Source of the DNA: Mikania micrantha
Taxonomy: Eukaryota > Streptophyta > Magnoliopsida > Asterales > Asteraceae
Length of the DNA: 64,000 nt
NCBI GenBank assembly: GCA_009363875.1
Contig: CM018688.1
Coordinates: forward strand, 62,783,001-62,847,000
Direction of reading: 5' to 3'
Part shown: positions 11,101 to 22,211 of the stretch, piece by piece
How the letters are laid out: each line of letters begins with the position of its first letter
How positions within the stretch are numbered: position 1 is the first letter of the stretch
Made by a program: the position numbers and the translations under genes
Notes under the pieces: generated by a model
The model's database searches: none
What the model saw: the letters and a program-made list of their open reading frames with translations, nothing else
Told to the model about the DNA's origin: nothing

Positions 11101-13482
11101 CTTTCTTTTCCACAATGTGCGCTAAGAATGCTATACATTTCTTCCTAAGGTACTTGTGTGCTTTAGTGCAAGACATCAGCTTAAGACCTTTACTAGAAGT
11201 TTCTCCAAAGACCCGTAAAGTTTCACCCGGAGGTAACGGAATACGAATATATTTTTCGTGACAAACAATCTCCGCTTTGTGGGTGGCTAACCAATCCATG
11301 CCTATGATTACATCAAAGCTACCAAGATGCATAGGTATAAGATCAATCGGGAAGACGTGATCATTTAAGTTCATTGTACATCCGATAACAACAGTGTCAA
11401 TATCAATAGTGTTTCCGTCAGCCACCTCCACGTTAAACGGTTTATCTAAATATGTACGTGTTCTACCAAGCAAGCATTCAAAATCATATGAAAGGAAACT
11501 CCTATCGGCACCAGAATCTAGGGGTGTGCATGGTGCGGTTCGGTGCGGTTATGACTATTTCCATAACCAAAACCACTACTTCGGTTAATTATAAATCCAT
11601 ATCCATAACTATAACCAATTGATCGGTTAACCACTAATCGGTTAACCGCCGATTATGGGTCGGTTTCGGTTAAATTCAGTTAATAATGAAATTGTTGACA
11701 AACTAATAAAGACTTATAAATAAGTTTGTAAATTAGAGATATATTGATGATGAAAATTTAAGTAAAACTCGTATAACTTTAGAATGAGTGAAGCAAAAAA
11801 ACCTTATGAACATTAACTAATCTTCTAATATATTTAGTCTCACATGTAATCCATAATATTTTCATTCAATAAAATAGTTATAGTTCACCTTTTATACTTA
11901 ACTTGCATCATAATTTCTTAAAAAGAAAAAAAGAAACACATGCACATACATACCTAGAAATATTATTTTTTTAAAAAAGAGCAAATATGCAATAATCGGT
12001 TCGGTTCGGTTAAATTCGGTTAATGGCTTGTCTTAACCATAACCATAACCGAACGGTTCGGTTAATGGCTTAGCTTATCCATAACCGTCGGTTAAAGTCG
12101 GTTTCGGTTAAATCGGTTATGGTTCGGAGCGGTTATCGGTTAATTTTCGGTTATGGTTTTAACATGCACACCCCTACCAGAATCAAATAAGACAGATGCA
12201 TAAGAGTTGTTGATCAGAAATGTACCGTTGACCACGTCCTGGTTGGCTTGAGCAGCTGGAGCATTCAGTTGGAACGCCCGGCCTCTTGCCACCATCTGAT
12301 TGTTTCCGGTCAACTTTGGGCATTGATTCCTGGAATGACCCACTTCACCACACTCAAAACAGGCTCTTGCCTGTGCTTGAGGTACCTGGCGAAAGGGTAT
12401 AGCTGGAATAGGTTGAGCTTGAGGAGCTGGCAATGCAAGCGGTGCAAGTTGCATCCTTTGTTCTTGCGGTGCACTCCGGCAAACATTAGCAAAATGGCCA
12501 AACTTGCCACAGTTGTTGCAGATGCGACACGGCACGTTTGGTAAGTGATGATATCTACAAGTGTTACACTGGGGAGTATTTCCAATGTAATTCCTTGTAG
12601 TGGTGTTGTTGGTTGATTGCTGCCCAGACTTAGCAGCAGGAGTAGTGACCACAAATATCTGGTCTTTCTCTTTTTGTTGCTGCTCTTAGAAGTACTAGCA
12701 GCTTCAGACTTAACTTCAGTTTTGGCTTCTTTTGTAGCAGTCTTCACATCAGTTTTCTTTGTCCCCTTCCTGGTGAGTGTTCCAGCCTTCACATGGTTGT
12801 CGGTGAGTGTAGCAGATAAACGGATAGCAGCTTCCAGTGTTTTGGGATTGCTCCCATAGACAATATCCTGAATCTGCAGCGGCAGCCCGCCGATATATTT
12901 CTCGATCGCTCTCTCCAAGGGTGTCACAAGATGAGGCACCAGTAGGCTATACTCATGGAACTGAGTATTGTAGATTACATTCTCCCCGTTGTCCTGCTTG
13001 AGTTCCCAGAACTCAGTCTCAAGCTTCCTCATCTCATTGCGAGGACAAAATTCAGTGGTCATCAGGTCCTTGACCTCTTTCCATGTTAGCGCTAAGGCGG
13101 CATCGACTCCCCTAGTTTGCTTTTCGCCATTCCACAAAGTCAGTGCTCTCTTTTGGAAAACACTGGTGGCATAGCACACCTTCAAGTTCTCAGGACAATC
13201 GCTGTTGATGAAGGTATTCTCCATGCTCTCAAACCACTGCAGTAAACCAGTGGCTGATTCAGCACCCGTGAACTTTAGAGGATTACAGGAGTTGAAATGC
13301 TTGAATGTGCAAGTTTGCGGATTTGCACCTCCTCTGTTTTGATTGATGTTCTGATTGGCCTGAGTCAACTGGTTCACCAATCGAGAGATAAGTGTTGCTA
13401 ACTCTTGTATGCCGGAGTTGGCATTACTATTGTTAGCATCCCCATTGTTTGAGTCATCTTCGTTGTGACGGCGCGGCGGCAT
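8158..13482 (-). pseudogene. gag-pol: Chromovirus gag-pol pseudogene
   Basis: Starts at an ATG at 13482 (MPPRR...). Domains in order: Gag capsid (13250-12850), CCHC knuckles CNNCGKFGHFANVC and CFECGEVGHSRNQC, aspartic protease with DSG, RT, RNase H, integrase (zinc-binding HHCC, then catalytic core with SDRDARF and QTDGQTERT) and a C-terminal chromodomain (RWESKQGPEFTWERE). It would make the polyprotein for reverse transcription and integration. Lesions seen: frameshift near 12665; MITE at 11519-12176 in the protease; frameshift near 11085; ~4-nt loss near 10800 before the RT LPRIDD block; stop TAG at 10003-10005 between RT and RNase H; stop TAA at 8827-8829 after the integrase core. A splice-acceptor-like TTTCTCAG lies just before the ATG (13487). 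It cannot make a full polyprotein. Confidence 0.93.
11519..12176. mobile_element. hAT-type MITE (658 bp) with 8-bp TSD
   Basis: Terminal inverted repeats TAGGGGTGTGCA / TGCACACCCCTA are perfect. They are flanked by the 8-bp direct repeat CCAGAATC (11511-11518 and 12177-12184), the duplication length of hAT transposons. The interior holds no ORF but many CGGTTAA/CGGTTCGG and reverse-complement AACCATAACC motifs near both ends, typical subterminal repeats. It needs an unlinked hAT transposase. It interrupts the chromovirus protease exactly at the codons for the catalytic Asp-Ser-Gly. Confidence 0.95.
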
Positions 13483-13489
13483 GTTTCTG

Positions 13490-14525
13490 AGAAATTAGAA
13501 ACATGTTACTACCGTTTACAACGTAAGTCATACAAACAATGGTCAAATGAGTTCATTTAAACAGTTAGGATTTCATATAGGAACTATATTTCTCTCCTAT
13601 CTGTCATTAACTCATAACATTTATCAATTTCCTAATATTATACTAAGTATCCTAGTTGGTCTTAACTAATATTAGCTAACTATTCCTAAGTTCCATACAT
13701 TCCTCACCCTATACCAACACTGACAACCTCCCGATGCAATGCAACAAGCTTATATATAGGGCATATGCAGAGGTAGATCGCAATCTCCCCTACACCGTCC
13801 CACCACCGTTCCATTGCACCACGATTATGCCCTTGTTAGCATTTAGGGTGTATCATGTATTTTACCATAGTCTCACTTCACAAACCTTATCCTAGGTAGG
13901 ATAATTTTGAGTGAAATGGTCTATAGTTCCCTTGGACAATTAGGTTCGCCTAATGTCTAAGTTCACCTGACATGTAGGTTCGCCTATTTCTAGGTTCACC
14001 TAATGTCTAAGTTCACCTGACATTAAAGTTCCCCTAATGTCTAAGTTCACTAAATTCCATACCAAATCTCAATGTCCATAATCATCAATAAGGGTCCATA
14101 TCATCACTGAGTGCTCTTATTGTCACTAAGTGTTCATATCCTCCCTATAGTTTATTCTCATCAAGTGTCCATACCATCACTAAGTGTTAGTATCATCACT
14201 ATGCGTTTATATTATCACCAAGTGTCTATTCATCACCCAAGTCCATATTCCATCCCTAATCGTTCGTATAATTCGTTGATCCTATGCACCCTACGTGTCC
14301 AATAAGCGTGTTTATAAATGAGTTTATAAGTGTTCATCAAGTGTGATCATCCACGAGTCAATCCAAACCAATCCAACAAACATACCATCAACATCCATAT
14401 CCCATCAATCTCAACTTTACAATAATTCCTAATAATATCCTAAGTTCCTGGCACTGACAAACCCCCAATATACTACAAATGGTAAATGTATAGGGCATAT
14501 GCAAGGGTAGATCGCAACCTCCCTT
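13490..14525 (-). other. Leader region of degraded chromovirus; no gene
   Basis: No coding sequence. Two diverged copies (13721-13840 and 14450-14522) of a ~100-bp module also present in the LTR U3 (7811-7935, 16975-17125) are recognised by GGGCATATGNAAGGGTAGATCGCAA-like blocks. Short repeats alternate AGGTTCACC and CTAAGTTCACC (13935-14050), then degenerate CATCACTAAGTGT units (14060-14240). No PBS (complement of TGGTATCAGAGC) is visible. Confidence 0.7.
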
Positions 14526-17414
14526 ACATCCACGTGACAATACATGCAGTCGTCGCAAATGACACAAAGTCATAAGCTTCAACTCATGGAATAGTGACAA
14601 TACATGCAGTCATTACAGATGACCAAGGTCATGAGTAACAACTCATGGAAAATGACAATCCATAACTATGGATCTCATACAAGCAAATAAGTGTCATCCC
14701 TGTGTTATCAAGTCAATATATAAATCGGTATACATGTTTCACCTCCGAGTTTCAAAACAATTAGTTTAAAAGAAAGGGAGGGTATGAGAACTCACCTGAG
14801 TCCTTAAAATCAGTGTTTGAGTAGAATGCGCGCTCACGTAGGTGAAAACCCAAAACACTTCAACAATCTGTAATTATTATATGTTTTATATTCATAAGTG
14901 CTTGTGTTTTATTTAAATCATTTGCCCATAAGTGTTACTTTTAAATCACTAGATATGCTCTTAACTTAGTTTAATTATCCTAAGTTAAGCTGTTACGCTT
15001 AAGGTTTTATTAATATTTGTCTCAAAATTTAACTTACTTGCTTCTTCTTTTATCATCATCAAATGATAAACAAGTCTTAAGATCTTTGGTATGTACTCAT
15101 AGGTATGTATATGTAAAGGTAATGATCCTATCATACATATACCTATACCCCCATGCATGATTTCATTCAAACCACCATCGTAGCCTAGTTCATTATATCC
15201 ACTTTAAGTTTTATAAAAGTGTATTTAAAATATCCATATGAGATGTTACTTTACTCCATCAAATTCAATACATATTTAATTCATGGTGTTAAAGAAAACT
15301 TGTGTCTAGAGAGAGAAAAGGTGGTGGTTTCATGGAACCTTCATACGTGCCTAATGATCCTCAACACCCTTGTTCCTAAGTCCCTCTCCTTAATCCCTTA
15401 TCTTCAAGAATTAAGTGTTGGCTACCCTAGGACCAGCTAACCTTTTGGTTCGGTGTCCTTAGGGTTCGGTTTAATAGGTTCGGCCCAAATATGGTGCTAA
15501 GGTTCGGCTAGCATATTGCTAGGGTTCGTGAGTTCCTTGCGACCCAAGGTTCGGCCTAAGATGGAGTTTAAACTAAGGGTTCGTTTCATAGATAGGTTCG
15601 GCCAATGTAGCTTCTACCTAGCTCAAGGTTCGGGCCAAATTAAGGGAAGGGTTCGGCTAGGTATTAGTTTCAGCGAACCCTTAAGGTTTGGCTACACAAG
15701 GTTCGGCTGAAAGGAAATGTTATGGCAAAAGGTTCGGCTCTTCCTGGAAGGTTCGCCTGGTGGGGTTTCCATGGGCAAAGGTTCGTGATAGGTGAGGTTC
15801 GCCCTTGTGGAAGGTTCGGCCTAGAGTCCCATGTTCGAACAATGAAGGTTCGGTTCCATAGGGTTTGGCCAGATGCAAGGAAGGTTCGCTGCCTATGGGG
15901 TTCGGCAACAGGTGGTCCAGGGTTCGGCCAACAGCACCGCCCCACACGAACCCTGCAATTAGTTCCTCTCATCATCATCCTCATCCGTTCATACCTGTTA
16001 CAGATCGGTTCCTAACCTCACTAGGTCTCATATTAATCCGATTAACACATACAAAACCCAAAAACGGTATAAAAGATGATGCTCAAGTTCGAAATAGGGT
16101 TTTCACTCAAAACCGAAAAGTAAAGTGGTCATCTTACCTTCAAATCGTGATCAACAGTTGGGTTTCTTTGTATCCTCTTGTTCCTCTCGATCTCACGGTC
16201 GATTAGGCTTCGAGATCTCACGAATCCGTCAGGTAATGAAGGAGATAACTTAGAGAGAAGATAGAGAGAGAGAGGGTGCGTTTTTGTGAGTTCTAGAGAG
16301 AGAATGAGAAATATGAAAATGAAGAAGAAAGGTGTTCTTCCTATTTAATTATCCACGTAGTCCCCGCGTGTTCGGTCTCGTTTTTATCGCGATATTGTTT
16401 TAGAATCGCTCAGTTTTTCTCGTAAATAAATTTAAACATAATACGTTTCATATAATTATATTTCATTTTAAATAAAATGATTTTAATTAATGTTGCGTCA
16501 TAAAACATTTTCGAACACGAGTGTATAGTAAAATCGTTTAATTTCAGATTCGTTAAATTAATTCTTTAAGTAAAATAACTTGTTCGAATTTGTGTTAGGT
16601 TGTGATTCCTAATAAATATTTTTAGTTTATTTTTCTTATCTTATTAACAATAAATATTATTTAATTATCTCGTCGAAACGCGTTACTCGCGTACGTATTC
16701 GTAAAGGTCGTCACCTTTCCGAATCCGACACTCGTATCGTATTTCGATTTGATTTACATTTTATGGAATATCGTTTCAGGATATTATTCTTAATAACTAT
16801 ATCCGTGTGAATCGTCACCCACGCGAATACATTATTAAGTTAATATTTCTGAATCAATATTCGCGTTTAAATTGTGTTCGTAACCTCACCATCGCATAAT
16901 TAATTCCAATTATCCCCCATTATTTATTAACTTTAATATTATCAATTCCCAATCCAAAACCCACTAAACCCAAGTCACTGACACATCCATTCTAGACCGA
17001 AATATGCATATGTATAGGGCATATGTAAGGGTAAGTCGCAACTGCCATAGCCACCGGTCAGTCGCAACTGCCATAGCCACCGTCTCATCGCTATTTCGAT
17101 AAACCATGACCATGTGTCCTTGACTATGTTTAGTATCCAAAACAACAACCAACTTGAATCCCTTTTCCATTTCCAGACCAGTAATCCATATCATCTGAAA
17201 TGTGACTGCGATAAACTCTCTGGTTCCGTTTAGTTGGGTTTCAACTAAACTTTCCATGGTTTACGCGTATAATATGTTCTAACCATGTATACCAGTAACA
17301 GTGATAATTATCAAATAATAAAATTTCATCATTAATAATAAAATCTCAGGTCGTAACAGTACAATCGTACGGATGTACGGAAGTACGGACGACCGGAAGT
17401 ACAGTGATGTTACA
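14526..17414 (-). repeat. 5' LTR of degraded chromovirus, truncated
   Basis: Matches 5364-8226 of the left LTR almost base for base, but the equivalent of 4661-5363 is absent. The break is at a shared ACATCCACGTGAC, so U5, the predicted splice acceptor and the primer-binding site have been lost. A ~27-bp tandem duplication around 17045-17080 is unique to this copy. Confidence 0.92.
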
Positions 17415-17851
17415 AGGAGTATACTGATGATATATGAATCGAGAACGACGTATAATTATTTGTTTGTATAAATATATAAAATTAGTTCGTGTCATTAATT
17501 CGTTATGCGTATTTGAAACTTTCGGAACTAATTTGTATTATGATATATATGGTACGTTGTTTAATTGTGACTTTGAATGTGTAGGAACGTAATTAATATT
17601 GTGTTTAAAATGTGTATTGAATTGTTTTTGTTACATACAATCAATTGTACATTATATAAGTGGTTCGTAATTATTAGTTATTAATATATATAGGATGTGA
17701 TACGTAGTTAAGTAATGCAGCATGTATTGGACATTATTAATGTCATTTTTATAAGATGTTTCAATAGGTATTTGTGTGGTACGTGATTACGTAAATGCAA
17801 CATATATAATAAGTAGTATATTTGTTCCCTTATTTTTTTGGTACGCAATTT

Positions 17852-20588
17852 ATGATAAATATGGCACATGATTATTTTAATGCAGAATTCCAAGTTGATC
17901 AGTTATGTGCTGGTCTAGAACGTATATGTCCAACGTCAGGGAAGCATTTTTATAAACCTGATGTCCCCATTTCGTGCAAACCACAAGAAGAAATGGTTTT
18001 CCCTTCAATTGAACATGCATTTGAATTTTACAAAAAATATGCAATTAAAGGTGGTTTTACAGCTCGTAGAGGATCTCAGATATGTTATGGCAAGGTCATA
18101 AAGATAAAATACATTGTTTGTTATAAGGAGGGACATAAACCGACAAGAGATTGTAATTCAAATGAAAATAAGGAAGAGAGAGAAAAGAAAATCAAATCTA
18201 GGAACATGCCAAGTCAAAGAACTGAATGTATAGCTCACATTGTTTTAAAATCACATGATGGAATTAAGTTTAATATCAGCAAATTTGTAGAAGAACATAA
18301 TCAGAGTCGTGTTTCACAAGATGATATCCACCTATTTCCATAATGTAGGAAGTTAACATATGAGCAGATGCAGTTGATGTGTTCAATGTCCAAGCACAAT
18401 ATAGGTCCGGTTAGAGCTTTTAATATAATGCGTACAAAATATGGGGGGTTTGAGAAGATTGGAGTTACATCTGCGGATTGTAAGAACTTCAAAAAACAAA
18501 CAAATTGTTTCTCGGCGAATATGATGCGGACATGGTTGTCAATATGTTATTGAAGAAGAAGGAATTTGTCCCTGATTTTTCATTTTAATACACAAAGGAC
18601 CATAAAAATCAGCTTCTGGTCTTTTTTGGGCTGATGGACATGCTAAAAAGAATTATGTTATTTTTGGTGATGTTGTTTCATTTAATGCAACATTTCGAAC
18701 TAACAAGTAAATGAAATACATTTATTAATAGTATGTTTATGTAACTTATCATATGTTTTGTTATGCTAACATATATTTTTTCCCAGATACAAAATGGTGT
18801 TTGTTCCTTTTACGGGTATTGACAACCACTGTTGCAACATTACATTTGGATCTGCATTATTAGGGTCAGAAACAATTGCGTCTTACAAATGGTTATTGGA
18901 ATGTTTTACAAATGCTTTTGGGTTCCCCCAAAGGTTGTAGTGACAAATCAGGATGCTGCGATCAAACATGCAATATAAGTTGTTTGGCCTACAAGCATGC
19001 ATAGATTATGCATGTGGCATATCATGACAAAGGTTGCGGATAAGGTAAAGAGAGGAACTACTAATAATTTAAGTGGTAATATTAACATTTTTGGGTCGTA
19101 CGTTATTATTGTTAAATAATAATGGTACGTAATTTTGGATAGTATGTATATACACTAAATTGAATGATACGTAATTTTGTTTTTAAATTATAAATAGTAC
19201 GTTATATAACATTTTACATGAGTACGTAATTTTATAGAAGAGTAAAACTAGTTTCATGCAGTACGTAATTGTTAGTATGTGATTACCTATTTATATGTAT
19301 TGAGTATTACGTGTGTGAGGTTGGTACTGTGTTATGTAACAACGAGGAATTCAAGTCGCGTATATGCAATATTGTGTGGACTGATTCAATAACACCTGAG
19401 AAGTTTGATAGTGAATGGTTGTCAATCATGGATGACTACGACCTATGTAATGTTGATTGGTTTGGTTACTTGTTTGAGATTAGGGACATGTGGATTCCAA
19501 CTTTTTATCGTAACGAACCTATGCATACTACGTCACGGCCTGAAAGTGAGAATCACTATTTTGGACAAGTATTGAATTGTCAATTAACATTACTTGAATT
19601 CTTTACACATTTTGATACTGCAATGGAATCACAAAGGCATACACATCGAAAAAACGACCATTATTCAAGGAATCCAACACCTGATATGTGGACTGATTAT
19701 TCTCTTGAGGAGCAAGCAAATAAAAGTTTTACAAGAAGTATTTTCTTTGATGTTCAAGAAGAAATATATAATTTAATTCATAATTGTCTTTCTTTGTGTA
19801 CATCACAATTAGAAGAATTTACCAAATTTATAATTAAGGATATCAAGGCCCATGGATCTGGATTTTTGGATGTATATAGGCAATTTTTTTTGGTTTTGTG
19901 GACAATAGATATGATTGAATTACTTAGTCTGGTCTGTAATTATTTTATTTTTTATTTTTTGTTATGTTTTTTTACAGGTGTCATATCTACAAGTGGATGA
20001 TGATATCACAGTTAGATGTAGTTGCAGAAGGTTTGAGCAATATGGGTTGTTATGTCGGCATTGTTTTTATGTTTTAAGATTGTGTCAAGTAAAAGTTTTT
20101 CCTGAAAAATATATAACACGTCGATGGACAAAGGATGTGGTTCCAAATATATCAAACAGTTCAATTATAGCACCAGATATTTTAACTGGGATTGATCCTG
20201 AAGTCAAAAAAGTGGTACGTGATATTATGTATTCAAGTGAATACATTGTCAACAAGTTGTTGAAAGACATGGACAAGTTAAAGATTTTCAGAGATACCTT
20301 AAAAGAAATAATGGACAAGACGTATGTGGAAACTAGAGGATTACAGTAGTAAAACAAAAAGACATTGTTGCGTCCTTTGTACCACCACAAAGTGACATAT
20401 CAACCGAAAATGTTCGTGTGCCATCAGGTATAAGGAACAAAGGTTCGAGATCTCATAAAAGGTTCAAATCGAAACGAGAACAAGCTATTAGTAGAATGGG
20501 AAAGAGATCTACATTTTGTCATAATTGTGGTCAATCTGGTCATGATAGAAGGACATGTTCTGCATTGGGGAGACCTGGAAAAGTTTGA
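17852..20588 (+). pseudogene. FAR1-related / MULE transposase pseudogene
   Basis: Order fits the FAR1/FHY3-Mutator family: N-terminal FAR1 DNA-binding domain (17990-18340; FPSIEHAFEFYKKYA, GGFTARRGS), MULE transposase core (18560-19070; KMVFVPFTGIDNH, LCMWHIM), a helical region with WTDSITPEKFDSEWLSI and ESENHYFGQV (19320-19860), a SWIM zinc finger (CSC...CRHC, ~20020-20065) and a C-terminal CCHC knuckle (CHNCGQSGHDRRTC). Introns: 18707-18786 (joins to read NKYKM), one starting near 19074, and one ending at 19978. Lesions: stop TAA at 18341, frameshift near 18505, stops near 18937-18980, frameshift near 20340. The two acidic positions of the core are Asn here (18684-18686, 18946-18948). Start ATG 17852 is the first in frame; 17861 is possible. 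Confidence 0.85.
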
Positions 20589-21319
20589 GCAGTGTTTAAA
20601 AAAATTGATACATGAATAATTGTTAAATATTTGAGTGGGGACGTTATTTTTTGAAATGTTAGTACGTTTTATCATAGTTTTTAAATATTTGTTAATAAAA
20701 TTTTGTATTTTTTATAGGCTGGCATGTGATACGTACTTTTGAATTATTAGTACGTAATTACTATATAAATGTACTATGGTTAATAATGTTTTTGATTGTG
20801 GTTATGTTAGATTATGAGAAGTAATGTTAAGATTATTAGTACGTAATTATCCATGTAATGGTTAACATTTTACACAAAGGAGGTGATTATGGTATAAAGG
20901 TAATTTTAACATTACTAGTATGTAATTATCAATGTAATTGCTTATGTATAGACACAGTACGTGACTTTTGGTACGTAATTCCATGGTGATAAAATGTCAT
21001 TTTTAACATTTTTTATTGGTTAATAATTAATGTAATGTTACATGTTTTTATACAAACTATGTTATTTAGTAACAAATTTGTATATTAAAATGTATAGTAC
21101 GTGATTTTTTTGTACGTAATCAGATATTTATATGCTTCATTTTTATTTCAAGGATTCGACTTTTTATTTTATATTATGATTATGATGCTTTAGACTAATA
21201 GAACGTAATAAATAATTGCAAAATAAATATTTAAATAAAAAGCATATTTTATTAATTTAATTAAATAAAGAAGGAAATAAAAAAGTACAAAATCACATAT
21301 AAGATGCCAAAAAGTCAGT
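20589..21319. other. AT-rich MULE interior, no gene
   Basis: No ORF. It holds at least six copies of the GTACGTAATT / GTACGTGATT motif (for example near 20750, 20840, 20960, 20975, 21097, 21111). Confidence 0.7.
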
Positions 21320-21601
21320 TTATAACTGCATAGAGCAACGAAGTGCTTTAATGATTTTTGTAATTATCTGCATTTGTTGAATATCTGTTGCATCTTGATC
21401 CACCATGAACAAAACTACGAGGTCACGTACGGCATTAGGAGGGAGTTTTAGTAACTTTTTACTTAGCTCATCTCTTTCTTTGATTCCATCTTCAAGACTC
21501 TGAAAGTTTTGCTTCAACACATCCATGTAAAGAGAATCTTTGTTGTATTGCTTCATTATTTTGGATGTTAACCTTAATTTTGCAGATGATGACGAAGACA
21601 T
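21320..21601 (-). CDS. Small hypothetical protein (93 aa) inside the MULE
   Basis: An uninterrupted ORF from ATG (21601). It begins with a serine-rich stretch (MSSSSSAK), followed by a charged helical region with Lys/Glu/Leu-rich, coiled-coil-like character (residues ~15-50), then a hydrophobic helix-like part (VRDLVVLFMVDQDATDIQQM). No signal peptide, zinc ligand or catalytic motif is visible. I do not recognise the family. It lies between the transposase and the Ulp1-like gene, divergent from the small ORF at 21870. An intact frame where all neighbours are broken is notable, but 93 codons can stay open by chance. Confidence 0.4.
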   Translation of the reverse strand: MSSSSSAKLRLTSKIMKQYNKDSLYMDVLKQNFQSLEDGIKERDELSKKLLKLPPNAVRDLVVLFMVDQDATDIQQMQIITKIIKALRCSMQL

Positions 21602-21869
21602 TGTTTTTTTATATTTTTTGATGTAGATCTAGGGGTGTTCGATTACACTAGAAATATGGTTGTATTTATATACTGAAAACATTAAATATAATTAATTACA
21701 AATTAAATAGCGGCTACTTGTTCAACTACCAAAATTTAACATGCAACATTTAATTCTACACCTACCGAAATGAAATACGGACCGTCACATTGATAATTAT
21801 ATATAGAGACACGTTTGCATGCATGAGTATCAAAAAAACACTTTGTAAATATTTTGTGTAGGTCCGTAA

Positions 21870-22211
21870 ATGGCATCTTCATCAACAATCTCCAAGTACC
21901 AGAAGTCGGAAGAAACAATCCAGATCCTCTTGAAAGGTCAAGAGAAGGACAAAAAAGACAATTGTATAATGAGGAACTCTCTCTGCATGCTGAATGGTCT
22001 GGTTATTTTAGACAGAAGAAGCAACATCTCAACTCTTAGCGGCCTGCTTGATGAAACGGAGGAGGATGGGGGTGCGATTGCAAGGTAATACATGCTCAAC
22101 CAGTTGAGGATCAATGAAGACAAACATGATGACGTCAAGTTGCTTCTTGACGGCACCATTGACAAGATGAAGAAGAAAAGGGAAGGGGTTGGGATGATTA
22201 AGGATTTTTAG
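21870..22211 (+). pseudogene. Small hypothetical ORF (113 aa) with one stop
   Basis: Starts ATG at 21870 (MASSSTISKYQKSEE...), reads 72 codons to TAA at 22086-22088, then continues in the same frame (YMLNQLRINEDKHDD..., DKMKKKREGVGMI) to TAG at 22209-22211. The protein is highly charged, with no recognised domain. It is divergent to 21320-21601, with ~270 bp between the starts. Reading through the stop as an inactivating change is inference; the alternative frame 21854-22039 is also open. Confidence 0.35.

Larger units (their letters stand above)
4661..17414 (-). mobile_element. Degraded Tekay-like chromovirus (Ty3/Gypsy), minus strand
   Basis: Boundaries are set by a perfect 5-bp target duplication AGGAG (4656-4660 and 17415-17419) and TGTAACA/TGTTACA ends. 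Gene order on the minus strand is gag, protease, RT, RNase H, integrase, chromodomain, as in chromoviruses. The left LTR (3' LTR) is complete. The right LTR (5' LTR) lacks the part next to the leader, and no tRNA primer site is visible. The shared LTR stretch is nearly identical, apart from a ~27-bp tandem duplication near 17045-17080, so insertion was fairly recent. The coding region nevertheless has two stop codons, several frameshifts and a MITE insertion. Confidence 0.93.

Noticed and set aside
8287..12859. Plus-strand ORFs across the chromovirus pol (for example 10198-10716)
   Set aside because: Shadows of the minus-strand gag-pol frame; no independent domain.
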